Shown in pieces: positions 45,889-54,078 of a stretch of 62,592 bases of DNA. How positions within the stretch are numbered: position 1 is the first letter of the stretch; each line of letters opens with the position of its first letter. The notes below the pieces were generated by a model. The model was not told the DNA's origin and did not search any database. It saw only the letters and a list, made by a program, of their open reading frames with translations. Location: IMG/VR virus record IMGVR_UViG_3300035182_001458, positions 1 to 62,592 of that record. One strand, 5' to 3'. The translations under genes were made by a program, and so were the position numbers. Source of the stretch: a virus.

Positions 45889-46380
45889 ATGACAAATATC
45901 GTCAAGCGAGACGCATTCAGCGTCACCTTTACCGGCGCGCCGGAGCTAGCCGCTCTCGAGTCGCACGTGCTCGCCGTTGACCTCGGCACCGAGCTCTTCA
46001 ACGAAGCGGGCGGCACTGATCACCGGACCCACACGCTCATCGTCTGGCTCGAGGATGATGAGGCAAACCAGGTCATGGGAGCCATTCGCGCCTGGGTCAA
46101 AAAGGGCAACGCGCAGTTCACCTTGAGCATGAAGGTGCTGAAAGAAGGCGGCGGCGTCAAGGACCTCTACGTGTTTGAGCACGCAATGCTTAATGCCGTG
46201 CAGCACTCAATCTTTACTCGCGAGAGCCAAGACGAGCGTTTTGAGGTTCAACTGGGCAGCCATAAGTACATTAGCCACATCGGGAAGCTTAAGCAGCCAG
46301 AGGCTCGGGAGCTGTCAGCTAAGCTCCTACAGATCGCGTTCGTTAGCGTTGATCATCACATCACAGACAATATGCAATGA
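45889..46380 (+). CDS. hypothetical protein, 163 aa
   Basis: Unrecognised. Begins VKRDAFSVTFTGAPELAALE and has IVWLEDDEANQVMGAIRAWV in the middle, mixed alpha/beta. There is no good ribosome-binding site; the leader contains the hairpin above. It may be a head or tail completion protein given its place at the end of the structural block. Its stop is followed by about 400 bases that hold a broken minus-strand HNH gene. Confidence 0.6.
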   Translation: MTNIVKRDAFSVTFTGAPELAALESHVLAVDLGTELFNEAGGTDHRTHTLIVWLEDDEANQVMGAIRAWVKKGNAQFTLSMKVLKEGGGVKDLYVFEHAMLNAVQHSIFTRESQDERFEVQLGSHKYISHIGKLKQPEARELSAKLLQIAFVSVDHHITDNMQ

Positions 46381-46391
46381 TCACTGTTTTC

Positions 46392-46773
46392 TTAACAGCG
46401 CATGGCCAAGTGAGACTCGCGCATCTTTTGACGAGTTTCAGCTGAAACAGGCGGTCGCTTCTTTGCCATCATCGAAAGATGAGCACGATGTTCCGGCGTC
46501 ATTGTCAACTTCACGGTTACTTCCATGAGTTCGGCTCTTTGTGTTAAGCATCATGTGAACTGCCAACAACATCTTGTTTTTGGCTTTACCTTGAGTCATC
46601 TTGATAAGCATCCTATGGCAAAGAAAATGTTCACAGGCTGTTAATTGAACCTTATTAGAGTCATCATCTAATCCTCCCAACGACAGTGGGATTACATGAT
46701 GGTTTTCAACATATCCACTGTTTGATCGAGTCTTAGCACGATCAACAATTTTGTATACCAGATGGTATATTTG
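46392..46773 (-). pseudogene. HNH homing endonuclease remnant
   Basis: On the minus strand an open frame begins right after a TAA at 46774 with YHLVYKIVDRAKTRSNSGYV and then ENHHVIPLSLGGLDDDSNKV and CEHFLCH, the HNH homing pattern. No ATG precedes it, and after residues ...GSNRE the frame breaks; a shift continues as TMTPEHRAHLSMMAKKRPPV and SAETRQKMRESHLAMRC, a NUMOD3-like tail, ending at 46392. It lacks a start codon and has a frameshift, so it is probably dead. More AT-rich than its neighbours. Confidence 0.7.
46754..46769 (+). promoter_or_regulatory. inverted repeat TATACC-AGAT-GGTATA
   Basis: Perfect 6-base arms, 18 bases before the ATG of the methyltransferase gene. It is a possible operator for that gene, although it also lies inside the start of the broken HNH frame on the other strand. 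Confidence 0.35.
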
Positions 46774-46787
46774 TTAAGCAGAAATAT

Positions 46788-48023
46788 ATGACTATATACC
46801 GATACGGCAGTATTGTCCCTCTTATCGGTGGGAACACGATTGCCGCGAGGAACGTGCTAGGTTATGATCCTGAAGCATTGCTGACCTACAAGGCCTTCGC
46901 CGACAATGAGAAGAACCTCCGCGCTTACATGCCGCAGGTTCCTTATGAGGTGCTGGATGACGGCGGCGACCAAGCTGCTCTCGCCGGTGCTGACTTCATC
47001 ACGGCTCTCTGCCCGTGTGCCGGCCTGTCCACGCTGGGCACCGGCGATGCGACGATGCGTGAGAACGCCAACAGCTGGATGTTTGCCTCAGCGAAGCACG
47101 TGCTCGGCACGCTAAAGCCGAAGGTCTTTTGGGGCGAGAACGCTCCTGCGATGTATGAGAGCAAGCTCGGCGAGTCTGTCCGTGAGCGCCTCAAGCAGAT
47201 CGCCGACGACAACGGCTACACGATGTCGTTCTACTTCACCAGCACCCACCTGCATGGAGTGCCGCAACGGCGTCACCGCACGTTCTACTTCTTCTGGCGC
47301 GAGCAAGGCCGCGTGCCGGTCATGCCGTACTACCACAAGCAGGCTCCAACCTGGGGCGAGTATATGGCTCAGATCCCGGCCGGCGCTACCCAGCATGATG
47401 ACGACAAGGAACGCGCCTACAAGCAGCTGCGCTCCACTCGCTTCGCCAAGTTTGCCCACGCACGCTTCGGCGAAGGCTTCCCTGACGTGATCCGTGAGCG
47501 GATGCGTGAGCAGGGCAAGACGATGGTGACCGTTCAAGACTTTGTGTTGAAGGACCCGAAGGCTCCCGAGCGGCCAAAAGAGATGCGTGACTGGTATTCC
47601 GAGCCTGCGCAAGCTGCGGCTGACCCGCGCGCCGCGGCCTACTTTGACCGCATCCATCACAAGATGTTTGTTGAGGACAAGGGCATCTGGGACGACTCGC
47701 CGTCCATCTTCCTACCTGAGGTCAACTTCAACGCCCTGATCGGTCGGACCACCGATGCGGCTCACCCGTATGAGCACCGCTCGCTGACCATCCGTGAGTG
47801 CCTGCACATGATGGCCCTGCCAAACGACTTCAACCTCGTGACGAAGACCATCAACCACATCTGCCAGAATGTCCCAGTCTGCACGGCTTCGGACATGACT
47901 CGCGGTGTGGTTGACTACCTCGAAGGTCGGCTACCGTTTACCGACGGCGACGTGGTCTGGCAGAACAACTTCAAGCATACCGTTGATAAGATCAACGGCG
48001 AGAGCAAGCTGATTAGCTTCTGA
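46788..48023 (+). CDS. C5-cytosine DNA methyltransferase, 411 aa
   Basis: Has the C5-methyltransferase motifs in order: a diverged SAM-binding PLIGGN, catalytic LCPCAG (Pro76-Cys77), GENAPAM (motif VI, Glu117), HGVPQRRHRTFYFF (motif VIII, residues 157-170), and C-terminal LTIRECLHMMALP and CQNVPVCTASDM. It would methylate or otherwise modify cytosine in DNA, perhaps protecting the genome from restriction. Motif I lacks the usual FxGxGG, so SAM binding may be altered. A methyltransferase seems at odds with complete hydroxymethylation of cytosine, unless it acts on the host or on partially modified DNA. Confidence 0.82.
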   Translation: MTIYRYGSIVPLIGGNTIAARNVLGYDPEALLTYKAFADNEKNLRAYMPQVPYEVLDDGGDQAALAGADFITALCPCAGLSTLGTGDATMRENANSWMFASAKHVLGTLKPKVFWGENAPAMYESKLGESVRERLKQIADDNGYTMSFYFTSTHLHGVPQRRHRTFYFFWREQGRVPVMPYYHKQAPTWGEYMAQIPAGATQHDDDKERAYKQLRSTRFAKFAHARFGEGFPDVIRERMREQGKTMVTVQDFVLKDPKAPERPKEMRDWYSEPAQAAADPRAAAYFDRIHHKMFVEDKGIWDDSPSIFLPEVNFNALIGRTTDAAHPYEHRSLTIRECLHMMALPNDFNLVTKTINHICQNVPVCTASDMTRGVVDYLEGRLPFTDGDVVWQNNFKHTVDKINGESKLISF

Positions 48024-48335
48024 TGTCAACCTTCAGCATAAGCTCCTGGTCAATCGAAGTGGCTCCGCGTAAGCTTAAGGCTAATTGGACGAGCAGGTGC
48101 AAGATCTAAAGCAAGAGCAGCAAGAGCATGGCCTGGATCTCGAGGACGAAATTGCTAGGATCTTGAGCGAGGAAATTGCTCGAGCGGCAGCTGAAGCAAT
48201 CGAGGAAGCTCTTGAAGAGATAGTAGCATTAGGGTACAAGGCAAAAGATGGCCCGATAGCCGACGGCTATTTCTATTGCCCTTATGTACCCTTGCTTGAT
48301 ATCAAGCCTAAGCACCACCCGTATACACCGCATGA
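48023..48335 (+). CDS. gp23-capsid-like mini protein, about 104 aa, apparent frameshifts
   Basis: The ATG overlaps the methyltransferase stop. The frame reads MSTFSISSWSIEVAPRKLKA and then breaks after NWT; adding one G near 48092 gives EQVQDLKQ...HGLDLEDEIARILSEEI. This matches T4 gp23 around SRQLKAAYSIELAQDLRAV and HGMDADAELSGILATEI. Further on, DGYFYCPYVPLLDI resembles the C-terminal YYAPYVAL strand of capsid proteins. A second indel near 48322 gives a stop that overlaps the DUF4326 ATG. It looks like two pieces of a capsid protein joined; role unknown. Confidence 0.5.
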
Positions 48336-48619
48336 GCCGCTCGCTAGTAAACTTGAAGGATGGGCCCGCGCCCCTCAACTCGGTCTATATCGGGCGGCCC
48401 GGGAAGTGGGGCAACCCGTTCATCCTTGGCCAGGACGGCACGAGGACGGTAGTCATCGAAAAGTACCGCACCTACCTGTTGAATAACCCAGAGCTCCTAG
48501 GACAGCTTGAAGAGCTTCGCGGCAAGTGGCTTGTTTGCCACTGTGCGCCTAAGGCATGCCACGGCGACGTGCTTCTAGAACTGCTTAACCCACCAAAACA
48601 GCTGCTAAACTATGAATAA
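48332..48619 (+). CDS. DUF4326 protein, 95 aa
   Basis: Contains SVYIGRPGKWGNPF, a helical EKYRTYLLNNPELL, and LRGKWLVCHCAPKACHGDVL, which together match the DUF4326 family seen widely in phages. The conserved C-H-C...C-H cluster suggests metal or nucleotide binding, but the function of the family is not known to me. The ATG at 48332 is favoured because the domain begins there (RSLVNLKDG). Confidence 0.8.
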   Translation: MSRSLVNLKDGPAPLNSVYIGRPGKWGNPFILGQDGTRTVVIEKYRTYLLNNPELLGQLEELRGKWLVCHCAPKACHGDVLLELLNPPKQLLNYE

Positions 48620-48875
48620 CGAAACCCTCGCTGAAGCCCTCGCCCTCAAGGAAGAGATTAACTGTCAATCGGTCAATATCCGCCGCCTTGATGAAGCTCT
48701 AGAATGCGCCAAGCGCCAACCTGAAGTCTTCGATCCGCAAATGTCAATCGACGTCAACTTCAACCTCGAGCTTGGCAAGGTGGGCAAGGAGTTCTTCATC
48801 GCTGCGCTCGAGAAGGTACGTACGCTGTATGAGCTGAAGCTCGGCCGTGCCAAGGAAGGCTTCAGGGACTTGTGA
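48612..48875 (+). CDS. hypothetical helical protein, 87 aa
   Basis: Unrecognised, helical. Shares its pattern (ALKEEIN.., ..IRRLDEAL, a charged C-terminal helix) with the next gene, so the two are probably paralogues. Overlaps both neighbours. Confidence 0.65.
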   Translation: MNNETLAEALALKEEINCQSVNIRRLDEALECAKRQPEVFDPQMSIDVNFNLELGKVGKEFFIAALEKVRTLYELKLGRAKEGFRDL

Positions 48876-49105
48876 TGAACGCTGAGCTGTTGAAGAAAGC
48901 CGTCGGCCTCCAAGGCCTCATCGATGACCTCGAGACCGAGATCAATAGCATGCGGAACATTCGGGACCGGAACAGTTACATGTACCCGCAGCAAGTCAAG
49001 ATCGCCTACCTCGGCGATGAGGGGTACAACCGGGTCGTTGACCTGATGATCGAGATCATGACCGGTCGGCGCGAGCAAGCTCAAGCGGAATTTGACGTCC
49101 TTTGA
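48875..49105 (+). CDS. hypothetical helical protein, 76 aa
   Basis: ATG overlaps the previous stop. Helical, with LQGLIDDLETEINSMRNI near the N-terminus and a GRREQAQAEF helix at the end. Likely paralogue of the upstream protein. Function unknown. Confidence 0.65.
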   Translation: MNAELLKKAVGLQGLIDDLETEINSMRNIRDRNSYMYPQQVKIAYLGDEGYNRVVDLMIEIMTGRREQAQAEFDVL

Positions 49106-49114
49106 AAGCTGACT

Positions 49115-49122
49115 AGTAAATA
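49115..49122 (+). promoter_or_regulatory. late-promoter-like AGTAAATA before the nrdA leader
   Basis: TAAATA lies a few bases before the long inverted repeat in the nrdA leader, so a transcript from here would carry the whole structured leader. Confidence 0.35.
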
Positions 49123-49125
49123 CAA

Positions 49126-49209
49126 GTGTAGCTGCAAGCATTCTTGAGAAAAGCTGCTCACGCTAAGTGCAATGCAGACCGAAATGATTTACCCTCGCTG
49201 CAGCTACAC
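49126..49209 (+). ncRNA. structured leader of nrdA (candidate attenuator or small RNA)
   Basis: Perfect 11-base arms, GTGTAGCTGCA (49126-49136) and TGCAGCTACAC (49199-49209), enclose 62 bases that hold smaller self-complementary pieces (TTCTTGAGAA; CTGC...GCAG). A palindrome AGGCTAATTAGCCT follows (49221-49234), then a terminator-like hairpin. There is no protein gene here. The arrangement resembles an aptamer followed by an expression platform, but no known riboswitch class was recognised. Confidence 0.45.
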
Positions 49210-49237
49210 CTAATTCTACCAGGCTAATTAGCCTCGC

Positions 49238-49274
49238 AAATGCCGCCGTGATTACAATATCATAGCGGCATTTT
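49238..49274 (+). terminator. intrinsic terminator upstream of nrdA
   Basis: AAATGCCGC pairs with GCGGCATTT over 9 bases; inside it TGAT pairs with ATCA, and TTTTA follows. It lies 20 bases before the nrdA ATG, so it either ends transcription from upstream genes or controls read-through into nrdA. Confidence 0.6.
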
Positions 49275-49294
49275 ACTCTTCTAGCTACAGACAA

Positions 49295-51619
49295 ATGACA
49301 AAGATAACGGTGATCAAACGCACTGGGGTGCGGGTACCGCTTCAGATTGAGAAGATCCAAAAGCAAGTAGCGATGGCCTGCGCAGGCATCGCGGACGTGT
49401 CCCAATCCTTGGTTGAGATGCGGGCCAACATTGAGCTCTTTGATGGCATTGAGACCACGACCATTGACGAGCTGCTGATCCGTTCAGCGGTCAACTTGAT
49501 TACCGACCCGGTTGGGCATGTCAACTATCAGTACGTAGCAGGTCGGCTTCGGGTCTCGACCCTGCGCAAGGAGGTCTACGGCAGGTACACGCCGCCTAGC
49601 CTCTACGACATTGTGGTCACCAATGTTGCGGCCGGCGTCTACACCAAGGACCTCCTCGAGTGGTACACGAAGGAGGAGTGGGACCAGATCGGCTCCTTCA
49701 TTGACCATGAGAAGGATGAGGACTACTCGTACGCGGCCATCGAGCAGCTTATCGACAAGTACTTGGTGCGCAACAGGGTGACCGGCAAGATGTACGAGAC
49801 CCCGCAGGTCCGCTATGCAGTTGCGGGCGCTACGGCCTTCCACGCTGAAGCCAAGAACGTGCGGATGCGCTGGGTCAAGGACTACTACAACTGCGGCTCC
49901 GACGGCCTGTTCACGCTGGCCACGCCGGTGCTCGCCGGCCTCGGCACCCCGACCAAGCAGTTCAGCTCCTGCGTTCTCATCAAGTCCGACGACACTCTGA
50001 AGAGCATCTTTGCGGCGGGTGAAATGATGGCCGACTACGCCTCAAAGCGGGCAGGAATCGGCCTCGAAGTTGGTAGGATCCGCCCGTTGGGAGCCGCAAT
50101 CCGAGGCGGTGAGATCAAGCACACTGGTCTGGTTCCGTTTCTCAAGAAGTGGTTCGCTGACCTCCGTTCATGCTCGCAAGGCGGCATCCGCAACGCTTCG
50201 GCTACGGTCACCTTCCCGATCTGGCACGCGCAGTTTGAAGACCTGATCGTCCTGAAGAACAACCAAGGCACCGACGAGACTCGTGTCCGCCACATGGACT
50301 ACAGCGTTGCGCTGTCAGGCTTATTCTGGAAGCGCCTGTTGAGCCAAGGCACGATTACGCTGTTTGACCCGAGCCAAGTCCCCGAGCTGTATGAGGCCTT
50401 CTACTCGGACATCGACCTCTTCGACAAGCTGTACGTAGAGGCTGAACGTCGTACCGACATTACCAAGAAGGTGCTGACGGCTGACCAGGTTGTCCGCGCG
50501 CTCTTCATCAAGGAGCGCACCGACACCGGTCGCATCTACATGATGTTCGTCGACAACGTGCAGAAGCAAGGCCCGTTTGACACCACGCTCGACCCGATCT
50601 ACCAGTCCAACCTCTGTCAAGAGATCCTGCTGCCGACTCGCGCCTTCCAACGCGTTGATGACCCGAACGGTCGGATCGCGCTGTGCACCTTGGGCTCGAT
50701 CAACTGGGGTGCCTTCCGCAACCCGGAGGACATGAAGCGCGCTTGCCGCGTGCTGGTCCGCTCGCTTGACAACCTGCTCTCCTACCAGGACTTCCTGTCC
50801 GTCCAGTCTGAACTGTCCAACCTTGAGTTCAGGCCGTTAGGCGTCGGCATCACCAACTTGGCTTACTGGCACGCTAAGCGCAACTTCAAGTACGGTGATG
50901 ATGAAGCCCTAGGCGAGGTCAAGCGTTGGATGGAGCAGCAGGTCTACTTCCTGACAGAAGCTTCCGTTGACCTGGCTGAAGAGCGCGGCGCATGCACTCG
51001 CTCACAGCATACCTACTACGGCCACGGCGTCTTCCCTTGGGAGCGTCGAGCTTTCGGCGTCAACGAGCTGACCGACTTCTCGCCTGAGATTGATTGGGAG
51101 CCGTTGCGCGACCGCATGCTACAGCACGGCGTGCGCTGTGCTACTAACAGCGCGGTGGCGCCGGTTGAGAGCTCCTCCGTGGTCATCAACTCAACCAACG
51201 GCGTTGAGATGCCGATGGCCCTCATCTCGATCAAGGAGTCCAAGGGCTCGCTGCTGATCCAGGTGGTGCCTGAGTACTCGAAGCTGAAGAACCGCTATCA
51301 GCTGATGTGGGAACAGACCGACTGCATCCAGTACCTCAAAACGGTGGCGGTCATTGCGGCTTACACCGATCAATCCATCAGCACCAACACGTTCTACAAC
51401 CCGAAATTCTTCCGAAGCGATGACCCGAAGAAGGACCGCAAGGTCCCTGTTAACCTGGTCATCGGCAACCTGATGAAGGGCTACAAGTGGGGCTTGAAGA
51501 CCTTCTACTACAGCCTGATTGACAAGCAAGGTGCCAAGGCTGACGCTGAGGTCGCCCCATCCATGACACCCACTCCCGAGCTAGAGCTCGAAGATGATTG
51601 CGAGACGTGCAAACTATGA
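49295..51619 (+). CDS. nrdA: class Ia ribonucleotide reductase, large subunit
   Basis: A 774-residue NrdA. The N-terminal ATP-cone starts ITVIKRTGVRVPLQIEKIQK. Active-site landmarks are FSSCVLIKSDD, the NLCQEI segment with catalytic Cys and Glu, and ATNSAVAPVESSS. The chain ends CETCKL, the mobile cysteine pair that accepts electrons from glutaredoxin (encoded at 53802). It reduces ribonucleoside diphosphates to supply dNTPs. Length fits T4 NrdA (754 aa). There is no intron or homing gene inside it, unlike in some T4-like relatives. Confidence 0.95.
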   Translation: MTKITVIKRTGVRVPLQIEKIQKQVAMACAGIADVSQSLVEMRANIELFDGIETTTIDELLIRSAVNLITDPVGHVNYQYVAGRLRVSTLRKEVYGRYTPPSLYDIVVTNVAAGVYTKDLLEWYTKEEWDQIGSFIDHEKDEDYSYAAIEQLIDKYLVRNRVTGKMYETPQVRYAVAGATAFHAEAKNVRMRWVKDYYNCGSDGLFTLATPVLAGLGTPTKQFSSCVLIKSDDTLKSIFAAGEMMADYASKRAGIGLEVGRIRPLGAAIRGGEIKHTGLVPFLKKWFADLRSCSQGGIRNASATVTFPIWHAQFEDLIVLKNNQGTDETRVRHMDYSVALSGLFWKRLLSQGTITLFDPSQVPELYEAFYSDIDLFDKLYVEAERRTDITKKVLTADQVVRALFIKERTDTGRIYMMFVDNVQKQGPFDTTLDPIYQSNLCQEILLPTRAFQRVDDPNGRIALCTLGSINWGAFRNPEDMKRACRVLVRSLDNLLSYQDFLSVQSELSNLEFRPLGVGITNLAYWHAKRNFKYGDDEALGEVKRWMEQQVYFLTEASVDLAEERGACTRSQHTYYGHGVFPWERRAFGVNELTDFSPEIDWEPLRDRMLQHGVRCATNSAVAPVESSSVVINSTNGVEMPMALISIKESKGSLLIQVVPEYSKLKNRYQLMWEQTDCIQYLKTVAVIAAYTDQSISTNTFYNPKFFRSDDPKKDRKVPVNLVIGNLMKGYKWGLKTFYYSLIDKQGAKADAEVAPSMTPTPELELEDDCETCKL

Positions 51620-51951
51620 CATCCCTTCCTAAGCTAAAAGCGACTGTTACTTACATGTCGCGTCCGTCCATGGAATATGACGAGCAAGAGGTCATGATTC
51701 CTCCGACCGAGGCATCGCCTGATGGGCGTGTTATGAACCTGACCAATCCGCGATGGGCATTGGCGATTGCCGGCTTCGAAGACACCAATGAGGCCATCGC
51801 TGAGGCTTACGAGCATGACAACGTCTTTGACATGGAGGTTGACCTGGGTACGGGCGAGTGCTGGTACCTCCACTGCTGTTCGTTTGAGTCGCTTGACCTG
51901 CGGACGAAGTCCGACATCGCGATCTCGTTTGCTCACGCACGGCTACTGTGA
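51616..51951 (+). CDS. hypothetical protein, 111 aa
   Basis: ATG overlaps the nrdA stop (ATGA). Soluble, acidic protein with DNVFDMEVDLGTGECWYLHC in the middle. No family recognised. It lies between the two reductase genes together with a broken gene. Confidence 0.65.
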   Translation: MTSLPKLKATVTYMSRPSMEYDEQEVMIPPTEASPDGRVMNLTNPRWALAIAGFEDTNEAIAEAYEHDNVFDMEVDLGTGECWYLHCCSFESLDLRTKSDIAISFAHARLL

Positions 51952-52317
51952 TCAGCTACTTCAAGAGCCTGCTTGAGGGCTGGAACACCAGGCAAGAGGC
52001 TCTCAGGCTCCAGCAGCTGCTCATTGATGCAGGCTACGAGGTCTCGAGCAAGCTGACTTGGTAGATCGCAAAGACCAACATCGGTGACATCACAAATGTT
52101 TGCGTGTTCGTGCTCATCAACGGCCCGATAAAGCCGTATGTGCAAACTCGCTACATGGTGCATGTCCCCTGACAACCATGAAAATGAGATTTGTATCAGT
52201 GTCGAGCCAGCGATCCTGACTCCCTTGACCCCCACCGACTACCTCTACACCGACACGCCTTCATTTGCTGACGCTAGCGATGTAGCCCGATTCTTCACCG
52301 ACAATATCTTCGTATGA
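51948..52317 (+). pseudogene. LKLQQ-family gene with amber stop and frameshift
   Basis: GTG overlaps the previous stop. The frame reads ISYFKSLLEGWNTRQEALRL, then QQLLIDAGYEVSSKLTW and a TAG; the same frame continues IAKTNIGDITNVCVFVLING to a CCCC run, after which one C fewer gives DNHENEICISVEPAILTPLT and an end at 52317 that overlaps the nrdB ATG. Both ends keep their overlaps, so the gene was intact recently. The LRLQQLLIDAG motif is shared with the genes at 11542, 12205 and 53368. The TAG might also be read through. Confidence 0.6.
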
Positions 52318-53402
52318 GCACTTACGACTTTTCTAAGCCAACAAACTACCTGAGCCGCCGGATGTTCCTTGACGGTCGCGTGACCGTTCAGCGCTTCGAG
52401 GAGGTTCGCTACCCAAAGATCGAGAAGTTCAATGACACGGCGGAGGGGTTTTTCTGGCGCCCGCAGGAAATCACCTTAATGAAGGACAAGACCGACTTTA
52501 AGGAGGCATCTGATGCCGTTCGGCACATCTTCACGAGTAACCTCCTTCGGCAAACAGCGCTCGATTCGATCCAGGGCCGAGGCCCAACTCAGGTCTTTAC
52601 ACCGATCGCTTCGATCCCTGAGCTTGAGCTGTTGTTCAACAACTGGGGTTTCTTCGAGGCGAACATCCACTCGAAGGCCTACAGCTGGATCATCCGTAAC
52701 ATCTACGGCCAGCCCAAGGATGAGTTCAACAAGATCCATGACACGGTCGAGATCGTGCAGATGGCTGCCAGGATCGGCGAGCACTATGATGAGCTTCATC
52801 GGCTTAATTCGCTGATCGCTACCGGCCAACATGTGCATGAAGAGCTGCATGTCGACGCCATCTGGATGGCCCTTAACGCCAGCTACGCGCTCGAGGCGAT
52901 CCGTTTCATGGTTTCATTCGCAACCAGCCTCGGCATGGTTGAGAACAAGATCTTCATCGGCAACGGCAACATCATCAGCCTGATCCTGCAGGATGAGCTG
53001 CTGCACAAGGACTGGACCGCCTACATCATCAACCAATGCGTTAAGGATGATGACCGGTTCAAAGCCGCCAAGGAGCGCTGCAAGGACAAGGCCTACCAAC
53101 TTTACCTCGACGTGATCGCTGAGGAGAAGGCTTGGGCTGACTACCTGTTCAAGAAGGGCGTGGTCATAGGCTTGAATGCACAGATCATGAAGGACTTCGT
53201 GGATTGGACAGCCATTGACGTGCTGAAGGCCATCGGCGTCAAGTACACCGCGGTGGTGCCGAAGAGCAACCCGCTGCCCTGGTTCAACAAGCACTCGAAC
53301 ACCTCGATGAAGCAGACCGCGCTGCAGGAGAACGAGTCCACCGCTTACGTCATCGGAGCCCTCGACGATGAGCTTGACCTCAGCACACTCCCGACTCTCT
53401 GA
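52314..53402 (+). CDS. nrdB: class Ia ribonucleotide reductase, small subunit
   Basis: A 362-residue ferritin-like NrdB. Metal ligands and radical residues are present: WRPQEI (Glu in place of the E. coli Asp84), FFEANIHSKAYSWII (Glu, His, and Tyr equal to E. coli Tyr122), a second set in ALEAIRFMVSF and LQDELLHKDW. It holds the di-iron tyrosyl radical that starts catalysis in NrdA. Codon overlaps link it with the genes on both sides. Confidence 0.95.
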   Translation: MSTYDFSKPTNYLSRRMFLDGRVTVQRFEEVRYPKIEKFNDTAEGFFWRPQEITLMKDKTDFKEASDAVRHIFTSNLLRQTALDSIQGRGPTQVFTPIASIPELELLFNNWGFFEANIHSKAYSWIIRNIYGQPKDEFNKIHDTVEIVQMAARIGEHYDELHRLNSLIATGQHVHEELHVDAIWMALNASYALEAIRFMVSFATSLGMVENKIFIGNGNIISLILQDELLHKDWTAYIINQCVKDDDRFKAAKERCKDKAYQLYLDVIAEEKAWADYLFKKGVVIGLNAQIMKDFVDWTAIDVLKAIGVKYTAVVPKSNPLPWFNKHSNTSMKQTALQENESTAYVIGALDDELDLSTLPTL

Positions 53403-53787
53403 CTACGAGCTTGAACTGCAGCGCGAGTACATGTCCGGGATAGTCCCGGTCAAGAGCCAGAAGCGCTGTGGCCCTCAAGCTGCAGCAGCTGCTAGTCGAC
53501 TCAGGGATAGATACTTCCCTTAAGCAAATCGGCGCGTCAACACGAGCTCCGCTAAGCAGCAGGGCAACCTCATGCGTGTCAGTGTTAAGCTGCACACGAG
53601 TCGGCGACTACATCATCTCGGCGGCTGTGGTTTCAGACATCGCGGTTAACGCGCTAAACCTTCGCGAAGTTGAGCGGATAGCCGTAAAGGTCACCAGCTC
53701 AGGCTTTTTCAGGGTCGATCAGCCGATTCAAAACATCCTTGCTACCGTTGACCTAGCCCATACCTATATCATAGGCCACCTCCCTAA
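53368..53787 (+). CDS. LKLQQ-family protein, about 139 aa, two apparent frameshifts
   Basis: The start at 53368 has a GGAG site. The first frame runs to ...GIVPVKSQK, then one base fewer near 53464 joins VALKLQQLLVDSGIDTSLKQ and IISAAVVSDIAVNALNLREV. A one-base addition near 53784 gives a TAA at 53785, before the glutaredoxin gene. The LKLQQLLVDSG motif places it in the same family as the 51948 gene. Function unknown. Confidence 0.45.
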
Positions 53788-53801
53788 AACCCTAACCAAC
53801 C

Positions 53802-54026
53802 ATGTACACAGTCTACACCAAAGACGGCTGCCCCCAGTGCGACCGCGCAAAAGCCATGCTAACCTCCAAGAGCGAGCCGTTTCAAGCAGTTAAGATCGGA
53901 GCTGACATCACACTCGAAGCCTTCCGTCAGCTTTACCCAGCCGTTAAAGCCGTGCCGTTCATCGTCGCTGAAGACCGGTCGGTCGGCGGCTTTAATGAAC
54001 TTAGCAGGTTGCTGGCCGATAAATAA
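53802..54026 (+). CDS. nrdC: glutaredoxin, 74 aa
   Basis: Short thioredoxin fold with YTKDGCPQCDRAKAML; the CPQC active site pair is near residues 10-13. AVPFIV contains the cis-proline turn, and VGGFNELSRLL the glutathione-binding GG. It would pass electrons from glutathione to the CETC tail of NrdA. Similar in size and place to T4 NrdC. Confidence 0.9.
   Translation: MYTVYTKDGCPQCDRAKAMLTSKSEPFQAVKIGADITLEAFRQLYPAVKAVPFIVAEDRSVGGFNELSRLLADK
54018..54025 (+). promoter_or_regulatory. late-promoter-like GATAAATA
   Basis: The sequence overlaps the last codons of glutaredoxin and leads into the next structural block. Confidence 0.4.
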
Positions 54027-54045
54027 GGGTACAACAATGCACGCA

Positions 54046-54069
54046 TAGGCGTGCGAACCCTCACGCCTA
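54046..54069 (+). promoter_or_regulatory. leader hairpin next to ribosome-binding site
   Basis: TAGGCGTG and CACGCCTA form an 8-bp stem; the right arm ends at the AGGAG ribosome-binding site of the 54079 gene. It could stabilise the late mRNA or modulate ribosome binding. Confidence 0.5.
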
Positions 54070-54078
54070 GGAGCTCAC

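Noticed and set aside
46438-46680. Intact 80-codon minus-strand gene
   Set aside because: It is an internal piece of a longer HNH frame that lacks a start codon and whose C-terminal part lies in another frame, so it is listed as a remnant.
49126-49274. Cobalamin riboswitch before the reductase
   Set aside because: The reductase is class Ia (di-iron, not cobalamin) and no B12-box-like sequence was recognised.
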